Source of the DNA: Bacillota bacterium
Lineage (GTDB): Bacteria > Bacillota > Clostridia > Tissierellales > Tissierellaceae
Direction of reading: 5' to 3'
Length of the DNA stretch: 44,045 nucleotides
Assembly: GCA_030602225.1 (NCBI GenBank)
Contig: JAUWAD010000006.1
Location: forward strand, 1-44,045
The notes under the pieces were generated by a model, which ran no database searches, was not told the origin of the DNA, and saw nothing but the letters and a program-made list of their open reading frames with translations. Below, one piece after another: positions 25,468-34,485 of this stretch. The translations under genes and the position numbers were made by a program. The stretch's first letter is position 1; every line of letters starts with the position of its first letter.

Positions 25468-26529
25468 ATGGGATATCCAAAGGTTGTAGTAGATACTAAG
25501 ATAATAACTGAGAATGTTAAATGCATAATTGAAAAGACAAAGTATAGGAATATTTCCATTGCCGGTGTGACCAAGGGTTATTGCGCATATCCTGAAATCG
25601 CCAAGGCTTTTGTTGATGGTGGAGTGGATTATCTGGCTGATTCCAGGCTGCAGAATCTTAAAAAGTTAAAGGATATAGCTGTTCCTAAGATGATGCTTAG
25701 ACTTCCCATGATTTCTGAAGCAGAGGAACTTGTAAAATATGCTGATATATCCCTTAACTCTGAGGTTAAAACCATTAAGGCACTGGATAAGGCTGCACAA
25801 AAAAATGGTAAGATCCATGAAATTATTCTTTTGATGGATCTGGGAGACTTAAGGGAAGGCTTCTTCAAAGAAGTGGATTTATTCCATGCTGTTGAAGAAA
25901 TAAAGGATCTATCATTTATAAAGATAAAGGGTCTTGGGGTAAACCTAACCTGTTATGGTGGAGTAATTCCAAAGACTAATATCCTAAAAAGACTTACTGC
26001 GCTGGCAGAAAGGATAAGAGAGGATTATAATATAGAACTTGAAATGATTTCAGGTGGAAATTCCAGCAGTATATATCTATTGGATGATGGATTGCCAGAG
26101 GGGATTAACAATTTAAGACTGGGAGAGGCAATTATCCTAGGAACTGAATCAGCATACGGAAAGACCATACCAGGGACCAATCCTAATGCATTTACCCTTA
26201 GGGCAGAAATCATTGAAATCAAGGAAAAGCCTTCAGTTCCCACTGAGGAAATAGGTAGGGATGCCTTCGGACAGATTCCAACCTTTGTGGATAGAGGAGT
26301 AAGAAGAAGAATGCTCCTTGCTGTTGGTAAGCAGGATATTGATATTGATACCCTTACCCCAACTGATGAAGATCTGATAATTCTTGGGGGAAGTTCTGAT
26401 CATCTTATCATTGATTCTACTGATTCCAAGATGGATTATAAGATCGGGGATATAGTATCCTTTAATATGCACTATGTATCCATGTTAAGGGTAATGACTT
26501 CTCCATATATTGAAAAAGAGATAATTTAG
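25468..26529 (+). CDS. orr: Ornithine racemase
   Basis: PLP-dependent racemase that converts L-ornithine to D-ornithine, the substrate of the aminomutase. The 353 residues have the alanine-racemase N-terminal barrel fold with the PLP lysine K36 in AGVTKGYCA. The LADSRLQNLKKL block and ISGGNSSSIYLL segment are typical of the ornithine/alanine racemase family. Genetic context selects ornithine over alanine. TTAGGAGGAT just before ATG 25468 is a strong ribosome binding site. It is the last gene of the operon and is followed by a terminator. Confidence 0.94.
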   Translation: MGYPKVVVDTKIITENVKCIIEKTKYRNISIAGVTKGYCAYPEIAKAFVDGGVDYLADSRLQNLKKLKDIAVPKMMLRLPMISEAEELVKYADISLNSEVKTIKALDKAAQKNGKIHEIILLMDLGDLREGFFKEVDLFHAVEEIKDLSFIKIKGLGVNLTCYGGVIPKTNILKRLTALAERIREDYNIELEMISGGNSSSIYLLDDGLPEGINNLRLGEAIILGTESAYGKTIPGTNPNAFTLRAEIIEIKEKPSVPTEEIGRDAFGQIPTFVDRGVRRRMLLAVGKQDIDIDTLTPTDEDLIILGGSSDHLIIDSTDSKMDYKIGDIVSFNMHYVSMLRVMTSPYIEKEII

Positions 26530-26555
26530 TTAATGATATTGAGATAGTATAATTT

Positions 26556-26586
26556 AGGTGTGCGGACAATTGTTCGTACACCTTTT
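26556..26586 (+). terminator. Rho-independent terminator after orr
   Basis: A 12-bp stem with two G-T wobbles (26556-26567 with 26572-26583), an AATT loop and a short T-run. It ends the ornithine operon. Confidence 0.82.
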
Positions 26587-26602
26587 AATATATTAGTATT
26601 TT

Positions 26603-26611
26603 TGGTATAAT
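26603..26611 (+). promoter_or_regulatory. Extended -10 promoter for rarA
   Basis: TGG followed by TATAAT (26606-26611) forms an extended -10 element 31 nt before the rarA start and just after the orr terminator. No convincing -35 hexamer is seen. Confidence 0.55.
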
Positions 26612-26641
26612 CCTATCATTAAGAGTAAAGGATGATACATT

Positions 26642-27982
26642 ATGGATCTATTTACAATGTCAATGGAAGATAATCTAAGAAACAATGCTCCCCTTGCCGA
26701 TAGGATGAGACCTGAGAATATTGATGAATTCGTGGGTCAAAGTCATATCCTTGGTGAAGGCATGTCCCTATATAGATCAATAAAGGCAGATAGGATAAAT
26801 TCCATGATCTTCTATGGTCCCCCTGGTACTGGAAAGACCACCTTGGCCATGATTATTGCAAATCAGACAAAGATGAGATTTGAAAAATTATCTGCAGTTA
26901 CCGCTGGAGTCAAGGATATTAGAGATGTGGTTTACAGAGCTGAGGAAAGCCTGAAGATGACAAAGAAAAGAACCATCCTTTTTGTGGATGAAATTCATAG
27001 ATTCAATAAATCCCAACAGGATGCCCTACTCCCCTTTGTGGAAAGGGGAATCATAATTTTAATAGGTGCCACCACTGAAAATCCCTACTTTGAAGTTAAT
27101 AAGGCCCTTCTTTCCAGAGCAATGGTCATTGTTCTTCATCCTCTGGGTAGAAAGGATCTTGAAAAACTATATAATAGGGCATTAAGTGATGCCAATAAGG
27201 GTCTTGGAAAGTACAAAGTGGAAATTGATGATGATGCAAGAGAGTATCTATTTACCATATCCCAGGGAGATGGTAGGATACTTCTTAATTCCCTGGAAAT
27301 TGGAGTACTATCCACTGATCCAGATGAGGATGGAATAAGAAGGATAAATATTGATGGCATAAAGGAGTCAATTCAAATAAAGACAGCAAAGTATGATAAG
27401 GGTGGAGATGAACACTACAATACCATCTCAGCCTTTATAAAGAGCATGAGAGGTTCTGATGCTGATGCAACCCTATATTATCTTGCCAAGATGATAAATG
27501 CAGGGGAGGACCCAAAGTTCATTGCAAGAAGAATTGTAATATGTGCCAGTGAGGATGTGGGTAATGCTGACCCACAGGCCCTGGTTGTGGCAAGCTCGGC
27601 TTTTCAGGCTGTTAATCTAATTGGTATGCCTGAAGGTAGAATTATACTATCCCAGGCTGCTCTTTATGTGGCAACAGCTCCCAAGTCCAACAGTGCTCTT
27701 ATTGGAATAGATAGAGCCATGGAAGACATAAGGAATGAAGAAATAGGAATGGTGCCAAGGCATTTACAGGATGGTCACTATGCTGGATCAAAGGCTTTGG
27801 GAGCTGGGATTGATTATAAGTATCCCCACGACTATGAAAATCATTATGTAAAACAGAACTACCTACCACCTGGTATGGAAGATAAGGTATACTATGAACC
27901 ATCCCATATGGGATATGAAAAAAAGATAAGGGAAAGACTCCAGTTCCTAACGGAAAATCAGGGGTTTGACAAAAGGAAGTAA
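26642..27982 (+). CDS. rarA: Replication-associated recombination protein A (AAA+ ATPase)
   Basis: A clamp-loader-like AAA+ ATPase (MgsA/WRNIP1 family) that acts at stalled replication forks. The 446 residues begin with a typical PLADRMRPENIDEFVGQ segment, then Walker A GPPGTGKTT (59-67), Walker B FVDEIHRFN (from about 113), and GATTENPYFEVN (sensor 1) followed by the SRA arginine. The C-terminal tetramerisation region ends with the conserved YKYPHDYENHYVKQNYLP. AAAGGATGAT before ATG 26642 supports the start. Its 3' end contains the promoter of the asnS leader. Confidence 0.96.
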   Translation: MDLFTMSMEDNLRNNAPLADRMRPENIDEFVGQSHILGEGMSLYRSIKADRINSMIFYGPPGTGKTTLAMIIANQTKMRFEKLSAVTAGVKDIRDVVYRAEESLKMTKKRTILFVDEIHRFNKSQQDALLPFVERGIIILIGATTENPYFEVNKALLSRAMVIVLHPLGRKDLEKLYNRALSDANKGLGKYKVEIDDDAREYLFTISQGDGRILLNSLEIGVLSTDPDEDGIRRINIDGIKESIQIKTAKYDKGGDEHYNTISAFIKSMRGSDADATLYYLAKMINAGEDPKFIARRIVICASEDVGNADPQALVVASSAFQAVNLIGMPEGRIILSQAALYVATAPKSNSALIGIDRAMEDIRNEEIGMVPRHLQDGHYAGSKALGAGIDYKYPHDYENHYVKQNYLPPGMEDKVYYEPSHMGYEKKIRERLQFLTENQGFDKRK

Positions 27983-27994
27983 ACTGATTATAAT
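27966..27994 (+). promoter_or_regulatory. Perfect sigma-A promoter for the asnS T-box transcript
   Basis: TTGACA (27966-27971), a 17-nt spacer, then TATAAT (27989-27994): a full consensus match. The -35 box lies inside the last codons of rarA. Transcription should start near 28001, at the beginning of the T-box leader. Confidence 0.9.
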
Positions 27995-28000
27995 GAGACA

Positions 28001-28241
28001 AAGTGAATAAAGCAGTGATAGGGACAGTAGATGGAAGATGTAGTTAAAGGGAGCTGGTAATAGTGTGACACCAGTACGATGCTTTTATTGAAGAACACCC
28101 TGGAGCTTTTGACCGAAAAGTTTTCTTAGTAGGCTCAAACGAGTGGCTATCGTTATCAGCTTTAAGTGGCTAAATGCAATTTAGGTGGTACCGCGGGAGT
28201 TAACCTTTCGTCCTTATATTTTATTGGGATGAAAGGTTTTT
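28001..28241 (+). promoter_or_regulatory. T-box leader of asnS (predicted Asn specifier)
   Basis: The leader has the T-box sequence AGGTGGTACCGCG (28183-28195), a terminator stem (28202-28213 with 28227-28238) followed by T-rich sequence, and a Stem I with the usual GGGAGCTGGT...ACCAG arm (28050-28074). AAC at 28094-28096, followed by A, is the likely specifier codon, matching asparagine and the asparaginyl-tRNA synthetase gene downstream. Uncharged tRNA-Asn binding would stabilise the antiterminator and allow readthrough. Confidence 0.93.
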
Positions 28242-28271
28242 TATATTTCAAGAAAAAGTGGGAGGTAAATT

Positions 28272-29660
28272 ATGAAATTGTCAGTTAAAGATATTTTTAG
28301 GAATCCTGAAAATTACTTAGAAAAGGAAGTGATATTACAAGGTTGGATCAGAACATCAAGATCATCAAAGACCTTTGGATTCATTGAACTAAATGATGGG
28401 TCATTCTTTAAGAACATCCAGATTGTTTATGATGATTCCTTAACAAATTTTACAGAAATTGAAAAATTAGCTATCTATTCTGCTCTTACCATTAAGGGTA
28501 AACTGGTTTCAACACCAGGAGCCAAGCAACCATTTGAAGTTAAGGCGGAGGAAATAATAGTGGAAGGGTATTCAACCAGTGATTATCCTATTCAAAAAAA
28601 GAGACATACTTTGGAATACTTAAGGACTATCGCACACTTAAGACCTAGGACAAATACACTAAGTGCAGTATTTAGAGTAAGATCCGTTCTTGCATTTGCC
28701 ATCCATAAGTTCTTTCAGGAGAGGGGCTTTATATACGTTCATACTCCAATAATAACTGCTTCTGATGCAGAGGGTGCAGGTGAGATGTTTAGAGTAAGCA
28801 CTTTGGATATGTACAACCCCCCCAAGAATGATGATGGAAAGATCGACTTTAGCGAAGACTTCTTTGGTAAGGAAACAAACCTTACAGTAAGTGGTCAGCT
28901 AGAAGGTGAGGCCTTTGCTCTGGCATATAAGAACATCTACACTTTTGGTCCCACATTCAGAGCTGAAAACTCCAACACAGCAAGACATGCAGCTGAATTC
29001 TGGATGATCGAGCCTGAAATTGCCTTTGCTGAATTAAAGGATAATATGGAACTGGCTGAGGATATGTTCAAGTATATTATAAAATATGTTCTTGAGAATG
29101 CCCCTGAAGAAATGGAGTTCTTTGATTCCTTCATAAACAAGGGAATTATTGAAAGACTGGAGAATATTGTAAACTCTGATTTTGGTGTTGTAACATATAC
29201 ACAAGCAATTGAAATACTAAAGGAAGCGAAGAAGGACTTCCAGTATCCAGTTCAGTGGGGAATTGATCTTCAAACAGAACACGAAAGATATATTACTGAG
29301 GAAGTATTCAACAAGCCCGTATTTGTAATCGATTATCCAAAAGAAATCAAGGCATTCTACATGAGAGTTAATGATGATAACAAAACTGTTGCAGCCATGG
29401 ACCTTCTTGTTCCTGGAGTTGGAGAGATAATCGGTGGTAGTCAGAGGGAAGAAAGATATGATGTCCTAGAACAGAAGATAAGGGATAATGATATGGAACC
29501 TGAAGATTACTGGTGGTATATGGAACTTAGAAAATACGGTGGAACAAAGCATGCTGGATTTGGACTGGGATTTGAAAGAGCAGTTATGTATATTACTGGT
29601 ATTACCAACATCAGAGATGTTGTTCCATTCCCAAGAACTGTAAAGAGTTGTGAATTCTAA
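28272..29660 (+). CDS. asnS: Asparaginyl-tRNA synthetase
   Basis: Class IIb synthetase that charges tRNA-Asn. The 462 residues have an N-terminal OB-fold anticodon-binding domain ([25 protein letters not shown], about 20-44), class II motif 2 in [21 protein letters not shown] (typical of AsnRS) and motif 3 [15 protein letters not shown] near the C terminus. The [17 protein letters not shown] segment also fits AsnRS and not AspRS. GGGAGGT (28260-28266) before ATG 28272 is the ribosome binding site. Transcription is set by the T-box leader. Confidence 0.97.
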   Translation: MKLSVKDIFRNPENYLEKEVILQGWIRTSRSSKTFGFIELNDGSFFKNIQIVYDDSLTNFTEIEKLAIYSALTIKGKLVSTPGAKQPFEVKAEEIIVEGYSTSDYPIQKKRHTLEYLRTIAHLRPRTNTLSAVFRVRSVLAFAIHKFFQERGFIYVHTPIITASDAEGAGEMFRVSTLDMYNPPKNDDGKIDFSEDFFGKETNLTVSGQLEGEAFALAYKNIYTFGPTFRAENSNTARHAAEFWMIEPEIAFAELKDNMELAEDMFKYIIKYVLENAPEEMEFFDSFINKGIIERLENIVNSDFGVVTYTQAIEILKEAKKDFQYPVQWGIDLQTEHERYITEEVFNKPVFVIDYPKEIKAFYMRVNDDNKTVAAMDLLVPGVGEIIGGSQREERYDVLEQKIRDNDMEPEDYWWYMELRKYGGTKHAGFGLGFERAVMYITGITNIRDVVPFPRTVKSCEF

Positions 29661-29667
29661 TAATGTC

Positions 29668-29696
29668 TTGCCTAAACACCTTAAATTTGCTATAAT
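29668..29696 (+). promoter_or_regulatory. Promoter of the leuS T-box transcript
   Basis: TATAAT (29691-29696) preceded by TGC gives an extended -10. A partial -35 (TTGCCT, 29668-29673) lies 17 nt upstream. It is placed directly after asnS and just before the leuS leader. Confidence 0.7.
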
Positions 29697-29702
29697 CATA
29701 CC

Positions 29703-29920
29703 TAAATTAATAAGACTTTGAAGGGAAGTAGTAGGATTCTAAATCTTTAAGAGAGCTGTTGGCTGGTGAAAAACAGTAGAAGAAGAATCTGAACTCGTCT
29801 CTGAGTTTCTAATTGCATAAATTAGACGGATTCCCCCGTTACTGGGAATAGAGTGGATTAATCAATAAGAGTGGTACCGCGGAATAACCTTTCGTCTCTA
29901 AGACGAAGGGTTTTATTTTT
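29703..29920 (+). promoter_or_regulatory. T-box leader of leuS (predicted Leu specifier)
   Basis: Core T-box TGGTACCGCGG (29872-29882) is followed by a terminator stem (29886-29897 with 29901-29912, loop CTA) and a T-run. Stem I carries AGAGAGCTGTTGGCTGGTG-type distal elements (29750-29768). CTC at 29794-29796 after GAA is the likely specifier, a leucine codon, fitting leuS downstream. Confidence 0.92.
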
Positions 29921-29943
29921 TGATAATTTAGGAGGGTAAAAGA

Positions 29944-32355
29944 ATGAGAGAGTATAATCCAAAAGTCATTGAAAAGAAATGGCAGGATATATGGGATGAA
30001 AAAAAGGTTTATGAGGCTTCAAATACCAGTGAAAAACCTAAATTCTATGCACTGGTGGAGTTTCCCTATCCATCTGCAAATGGACTTCACGTAGGACATC
30101 CAAGACCTTATACAGCCCTGGATATTGTTGCCAGAAAGAGAAGATACCAAGGATACAACGTATTATTCCCCATGGGATGGGATGCTTTTGGTCTTCCAAC
30201 GGAAAATTTCGCAATAAAGAATAAGATTCACCCAAGGATTGTTACTGAAAAGAACGTGGAAAGATTCAAATCACAGCTTAAGAGCATTGGATTTTCCTTT
30301 GATTGGTCAAGGGAAGTAAATACCACAGACCCCAATTACTATAAATGGACACAGTGGATATTCCTGAAGCTATTTGAAAATGGTCTAGCATATAAACAGG
30401 AGATGCCAATAAACTTCTGTACTTCCTGCAAGGTTGGTCTTGCCAATGAGGAAGTTGTTGGTGGAGTCTGTGAAAGATGTGGCAGTGAAGTAATTAGAAG
30501 AGTTAAGAACCAGTGGATGCTAAAGATAACTGAATATGCTGAGAGACTAATTAATGATCTTGATACTGTTGATTATATTGAAAGGGTTAAGACTCAGCAG
30601 ATTAACTGGATTGGAAAGAGCATAGGTGCTGAAATTGACTTCAAGGTGGCAGCTGGGGATGATACCCTAAGGGTATTTACCACTAGACCTGATACCCTAT
30701 TTGGGGCAACCTATATGGTTCTTGCTGCTGAACATCCTCTTATTGATAAGTACAAGGATATTATTGAGAATTACCATGATGTTGAAAGCTACAGGGATGA
30801 AGTTGCTAAGAAGTCTGACTTTGAAAGAACTGAGCTTGTAAAGGAGAAGACAGGAGTTGAAATAAAAGGTTTAACTGCAATAAATCCTGCCACAGGTAAG
30901 GAGATTCCCCTTTGGGTATCTGATTATGTTCTTATGACCTATGGTACAGGTGCAATCATGGCAGTACCTGGTCATGATCAGAGGGACTGGGAGTTTGCAA
31001 CTAAGTTTAACCTTCCCATAGTTGAGGTAATTAAGGGTGGAGATATAAGTGTTGAAGCCTACACTGATACAAATTCTGGAATTCTTGTAAACTCTGATTT
31101 CATAAATGATATGGAAGTTAAAGATGCCATTGAGTATATGATCAATTGGCTGGTGGAGAAGAATCTTGGAGATAGAAAAGTAAACTACAAACTAAGAGAC
31201 TGGGTATTCTCAAGACAAAGATACTGGGGAGAGCCAATTCCTCTTGTATATTGCAACGATTGCGGTTGGGTTCCACTACCTGAGGAAGAGCTTCCACTAA
31301 TGTTACCTGAGGTGGATAATTATGAGCCAACGGAAAATGGTGAATCACCATTGGCAAATATTCATGACTGGGTTCATACCACATGTCCAAAGTGTGGGGG
31401 ACATGCCCACAGAGAAACTGACACCATGCCACAGTGGGCTGGATCCTCGTGGTACTTTTTAAGATATATGGATCCTCACAACTCTAAAGCCCTTGCAAGT
31501 AAGGAAGCCCTTGAGTACTGGTCACCAATAAACTGGTATAACGGTGGAATGGAGCATACTACCCTTCACCTACTGTATTCAAGATTTTGGCATAAGTTCC
31601 TTTATGATATAGGTGTTGTGCCCACATCAGAACCTTATGCAAAGAGAACATCCCATGGTATGATCCTTGGGGATAACAATGAGAAGATGTCAAAATCAAG
31701 GGGTAATGTGGTTAACCCTGATGATATAGTAAGAGACTTTGGTGCGGATACCTTAAGAACCTATGAAATGTTCATAGGTGATTTTGAAAAGAGTGTTCCA
31801 TGGTCCGAAAATGGAGTTAAGGGATGTAGAAGATTCCTAGATAGAGTGTGGAGACTACAAGACATTATAAAACCTGGAGATGAATACACTCCTGAGCTGG
31901 AATCATCCATTCATAAAACCATAAAGAAGGTTTCAGAAGACTTTGAAACATTAAAGTTTAATACAGGTATAGCAGCTCTTATGAGTCTTTTAAATGAGTT
32001 TAATGACCATGGAAAAATCACTAAGGCTGACTTTAGAACATTCCTTATCCTTCTTAATCCTGTGGCACCTCATATTACTGAGGAATTATGGGAAGAGATT
32101 GGACTGGGTGGATTCCTATTCCAGGTTACATGGCCAGAATATGATAAGGATAAGACAATAGATAAGGTGTTTGATCTTCCTGTTCAGATTAATGGTAAGG
32201 TAAGGGGAACGGTTGAAATCAATCTTGGGGAAGCACAAGAAAGCATCAAGGAAAAGATCTATAACAATGATACCATTGCTAAATTTATCGATGGTAAGAC
32301 CGTTGTTAAGGAGATTTATGTTCTTTCCAAGATATATAATATTGTTGTAAAATAG
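29944..32355 (+). CDS. leuS: Leucyl-tRNA synthetase
   Basis: Class I synthetase that charges tRNA-Leu. The 803 residues contain the HIGH-type motif H49-V-G-H52, the KMSKS motif at 581-585, the inserted CP1 editing domain ([16 protein letters not shown] and [14 protein letters not shown] blocks) and a cysteine-rich zinc-binding insert (CTSCKVGL...CERCGSEV). The C-terminal domain ends with [13 protein letters not shown], also typical. Length matches bacterial LeuRS. TAGGAGGGT (29929-29937) before ATG 29944 is the ribosome binding site. The transcript is controlled by the upstream T-box. Confidence 0.98.
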   Translation: MREYNPKVIEKKWQDIWDEKKVYEASNTSEKPKFYALVEFPYPSANGLHVGHPRPYTALDIVARKRRYQGYNVLFPMGWDAFGLPTENFAIKNKIHPRIVTEKNVERFKSQLKSIGFSFDWSREVNTTDPNYYKWTQWIFLKLFENGLAYKQEMPINFCTSCKVGLANEEVVGGVCERCGSEVIRRVKNQWMLKITEYAERLINDLDTVDYIERVKTQQINWIGKSIGAEIDFKVAAGDDTLRVFTTRPDTLFGATYMVLAAEHPLIDKYKDIIENYHDVESYRDEVAKKSDFERTELVKEKTGVEIKGLTAINPATGKEIPLWVSDYVLMTYGTGAIMAVPGHDQRDWEFATKFNLPIVEVIKGGDISVEAYTDTNSGILVNSDFINDMEVKDAIEYMINWLVEKNLGDRKVNYKLRDWVFSRQRYWGEPIPLVYCNDCGWVPLPEEELPLMLPEVDNYEPTENGESPLANIHDWVHTTCPKCGGHAHRETDTMPQWAGSSWYFLRYMDPHNSKALASKEALEYWSPINWYNGGMEHTTLHLLYSRFWHKFLYDIGVVPTSEPYAKRTSHGMILGDNNEKMSKSRGNVVNPDDIVRDFGADTLRTYEMFIGDFEKSVPWSENGVKGCRRFLDRVWRLQDIIKPGDEYTPELESSIHKTIKKVSEDFETLKFNTGIAALMSLLNEFNDHGKITKADFRTFLILLNPVAPHITEELWEEIGLGGFLFQVTWPEYDKDKTIDKVFDLPVQINGKVRGTVEINLGEAQESIKEKIYNNDTIAKFIDGKTVVKEIYVLSKIYNIVVK

Positions 32356-32368
32356 TTGAAAATATGTG

Positions 32369-32409
32369 ATAATGATTCTGTTACAGTGTGTAGCAGAATC
32401 ATTATTTTT
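32369..32409 (+). terminator. Rho-independent terminator after leuS
   Basis: A perfect 12-bp stem (32369-32380 with 32394-32405) that can extend inward through a weaker 5-bp helix, then a T-run to 32409. Confidence 0.88.
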
Positions 32410-32430
32410 ATATTAAGAAGGAGGGAAATT

Positions 32431-33252
32431 ATGACAGTTAAAATAATTACAGACAGTACTAGTTATTTGGATAAGGAATATGCAAAGAAAGAAAATATTA
32501 CCGTTGTTCCACTTAACTACATCTTCGATGGTATTGACTATCAAGAAGGTTTCAAAGGTGAGTTTGATGAATTCTTCCACAAACTGGAATCCACTAAACT
32601 TTTCCCAACCACATCTCAACCAGCAGCTGGTGATTTCTACCAGGCTTTTGTGGAAGGACTTAAGGATCATGACGAAATAATAGCTATTGTTTTATCTTCT
32701 AAAATAAGTGGTACTTTTACCAGTGCTCAAATGGCCAAGGATATGTTAGAGGATAAAAAAGTAACTATTGTAGACAGCTTAAACGCTGCATCCACATTGA
32801 AGTTTCTTGTGGAGGATGCTGTGGCTATGGCAAAGGAAGGAAAGACTGGAGAAGAAATAGCAGAAGTTTTAAACGAGAAGAAAAAGCATCTTGATGTTCT
32901 AATCACCACTGACACCTTAGAGTATCTATCAAGGGGTGGAAGATTATCCTCAGTTCAATCAAGTATTGGTAACCTTCTTAACATCAAGCCAATCATAAGA
33001 TTAATTGATGGTGAACTGAAGCTTATTGAAAAGGTAAGGGGTAAGAATAAGGCAATAGGAAAGATAGTAGATCTGGTTAATCCTAATGCAACAAGAATTG
33101 CGGTTTGTCATATTCTTAACATAGAAGAAGCTGAGAAGATGAAGGAAAAACTACAAGAGAAGTTTCCAAATACAACAGTAACCATTGAAGATCTGGGACC
33201 AGTGGTGGGTTCTCACCTAGGACCTAAGACCCTAGGGTTATGTATATACTAA
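32431..33252 (+). CDS. DegV family fatty-acid-binding protein
   Basis: A 273-residue DegV-domain protein. The N terminus VKIITDSTSYLDKEYAK, the TTSQPAAGDF segment, the SSKISGTFTSAQ loop and the LSRGGRLSS block are the family's fatty-acid-binding signatures. DegV/FakB proteins bind a fatty acid in the cytosol and, where a FakA kinase is present, present it for phosphorylation; no kinase gene is in this window. The start is ATG 32431, supported by AAGGAGGG (32418-32425); upstream in-frame codons fall inside the leuS terminator and are rejected. Flanking terminators make it monocistronic, probably transcribed partly by readthrough. Confidence 0.93.
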   Translation: MTVKIITDSTSYLDKEYAKKENITVVPLNYIFDGIDYQEGFKGEFDEFFHKLESTKLFPTTSQPAAGDFYQAFVEGLKDHDEIIAIVLSSKISGTFTSAQMAKDMLEDKKVTIVDSLNAASTLKFLVEDAVAMAKEGKTGEEIAEVLNEKKKHLDVLITTDTLEYLSRGGRLSSVQSSIGNLLNIKPIIRLIDGELKLIEKVRGKNKAIGKIVDLVNPNATRIAVCHILNIEEAEKMKEKLQEKFPNTTVTIEDLGPVVGSHLGPKTLGLCIY

Positions 33253-33263
33253 TTTAGCGTATT

Positions 33264-33299
33264 AATGCCTTATACATTTTTGTGTATAGGGCATTTTTT
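33264..33299 (+). terminator. Rho-independent terminator after the degV-family gene
   Basis: A 13-bp stem with one G-T wobble (33264-33276 with 33283-33295), 6-nt loop and T-run. Confidence 0.88.
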
Positions 33300-33320
33300 A
33301 CTATCTTTTTAATCATCTTA

Positions 33321-33329
33321 TGTTATAAT
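33321..33329 (+). promoter_or_regulatory. Extended -10 promoter for the threonine dehydrogenase gene
   Basis: TGT then TATAAT (33324-33329) forms an extended -10; the -35 region is poor. The predicted start near 33336 leaves a leader of about 35 nt before the gene at 33371. Confidence 0.6.
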
Positions 33330-33370
33330 AGTAACGAAACGATTTCCTAGAAAACATGGAGGTGCAGTAA

Positions 33371-34330
33371 ATGAGGAAAATATTAATTACAGGTGCACTT
33401 GGACAAATTGGTTCTGAGCTAGCTGTAAAAATGAGAGGTATCTACGGTAACGATAATGTAATAATGAGTGACTTGCAAGCTAAAGATACTCATAAAGACC
33501 TGATAGAAAGTGGTCCATTTGAAACTATAGATGTTCTTGATACTAAAAAGATGGCTGAGGTTATTGATAAGTACAACATCAATACTGTCGTGAACCTGGC
33601 AGCGATTCTTTCAGCTGTGGGAGAGAAGAACCCTGCACTATGCTGGAATATCAATATGAACGGATTATATAATGTTCTTGAACTTGGTAGAGAGAAGAAT
33701 CTTTCAATATTTACTCCAAGCTCAATAGCCGTATTTGGAGAATCAACTCCTGCGGATAAAACCCCACAGGATACAATAATGAGACCATCCACTATGTATG
33801 GTGTTACTAAGGTATCTGGAGAACTTCTTTGTGATTACTACTATCAGAAGTTCGGAGTGGACACAAGGGGAGTAAGGTTCCCAGGACTAATATCCTATGA
33901 TACACTTCCTGGTGGAGGAACCACAGACTATGCTGTTCATATATACTATGATGCACTTAAGCAAAAGGAATACACAAGCTTCATCGATAAGGGAACTCAG
34001 ATGGATATGATGTATATGCCTGATGCATTAAATGCCATAATTGAACTGATGGAAGCTGATGGAGATAAGCTTATACACAGAAATGCATTCAATATCACTG
34101 CAATGAGCTTTGATCCAGAGGAAATAGCTGCATCAATCAAGAAGTATATTCCTGAATTTAAATTAAACTACGATGTGGATCCAGTAAGACAGGCTATTGC
34201 AAATTCATGGCCAAATTCATTGGATGACTCTGCAGCAAGGGCACAGTGGGGTTGGAATCCACAATTTGACCTGGATAAAATGACTCAGGATATGCTGGAA
34301 AAACTAAGAATAAAGCTGGATATCAAGTAG
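33371..34330 (+). CDS. L-threonine 3-dehydrogenase, short-chain (SDR) type
   Basis: NAD-dependent extended SDR enzyme that oxidises L-threonine to 2-amino-3-ketobutyrate, which yields glycine and acetyl-CoA (via Kbl) or aminoacetone. The 319 residues show the dinucleotide loop GALGQIG (G8, G11, G14), the catalytic pair Y143 and K147 in MYGVTK, and two blocks characteristic of SDR-type threonine dehydrogenases: FPGLISYDTLPGGGTTDYAV and MMYMPDALNAIIELM. The alternative is a generic NAD-dependent epimerase, but these blocks favour threonine dehydrogenase. It is flanked by terminators and stands alone; no kbl gene is nearby. GGAGGTG (33359-33365) supports ATG 33371. Confidence 0.88.
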   Translation: MRKILITGALGQIGSELAVKMRGIYGNDNVIMSDLQAKDTHKDLIESGPFETIDVLDTKKMAEVIDKYNINTVVNLAAILSAVGEKNPALCWNINMNGLYNVLELGREKNLSIFTPSSIAVFGESTPADKTPQDTIMRPSTMYGVTKVSGELLCDYYYQKFGVDTRGVRFPGLISYDTLPGGGTTDYAVHIYYDALKQKEYTSFIDKGTQMDMMYMPDALNAIIELMEADGDKLIHRNAFNITAMSFDPEEIAASIKKYIPEFKLNYDVDPVRQAIANSWPNSLDDSAARAQWGWNPQFDLDKMTQDMLEKLRIKLDIK

Positions 34331-34352
34331 GAATCATCACCTGGAAATGTTC

Positions 34353-34393
34353 AAAAACTGCGACTATTAAGACTATTCGCAGTTTTTATTTTT
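34353..34393 (+). terminator. Rho-independent terminator after the threonine dehydrogenase gene
   Basis: An 11-bp perfect stem (34353-34363 with 34377-34387), 13-nt loop, then ATTTTT. Confidence 0.88.
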
Positions 34394-34407
34394 GTCTGGT
34401 TATAATG

Positions 34408-34436
34408 TTGACAATATTACACGGATATAATATACT
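34408..34436 (+). promoter_or_regulatory. Sigma-A promoter of the isc operon
   Basis: TTGACA (34408-34413), a 17-nt spacer and TATACT (34431-34436). The start is predicted near 34443, just before a palindrome that could be the IscR operator. Confidence 0.85.
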
Positions 34437-34448
34437 GATATAGGAAAA

Positions 34449-34465
34449 CCAACTAATCTAGTTGG
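34449..34465 (+). promoter_or_regulatory. Palindromic candidate operator for IscR
   Basis: CCAACTAATCTAGTTGG has perfect 7-nt arms around ATC and lies about 6-22 nt downstream of the predicted transcription start, 21 nt before iscR. The position suits a repressor site. Assignment to the Rrf2-family regulator encoded next is inference. Confidence 0.65.
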
Positions 34466-34485
34466 GATTAATGAGGTGATTTAAA

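Noticed and set aside
32356-32430. An N-terminal extension of the degV-family gene
   Set aside because: It would translate through the leuS terminator hairpin, while ATG 32431 has a strong ribosome binding site and a family-typical N terminus.
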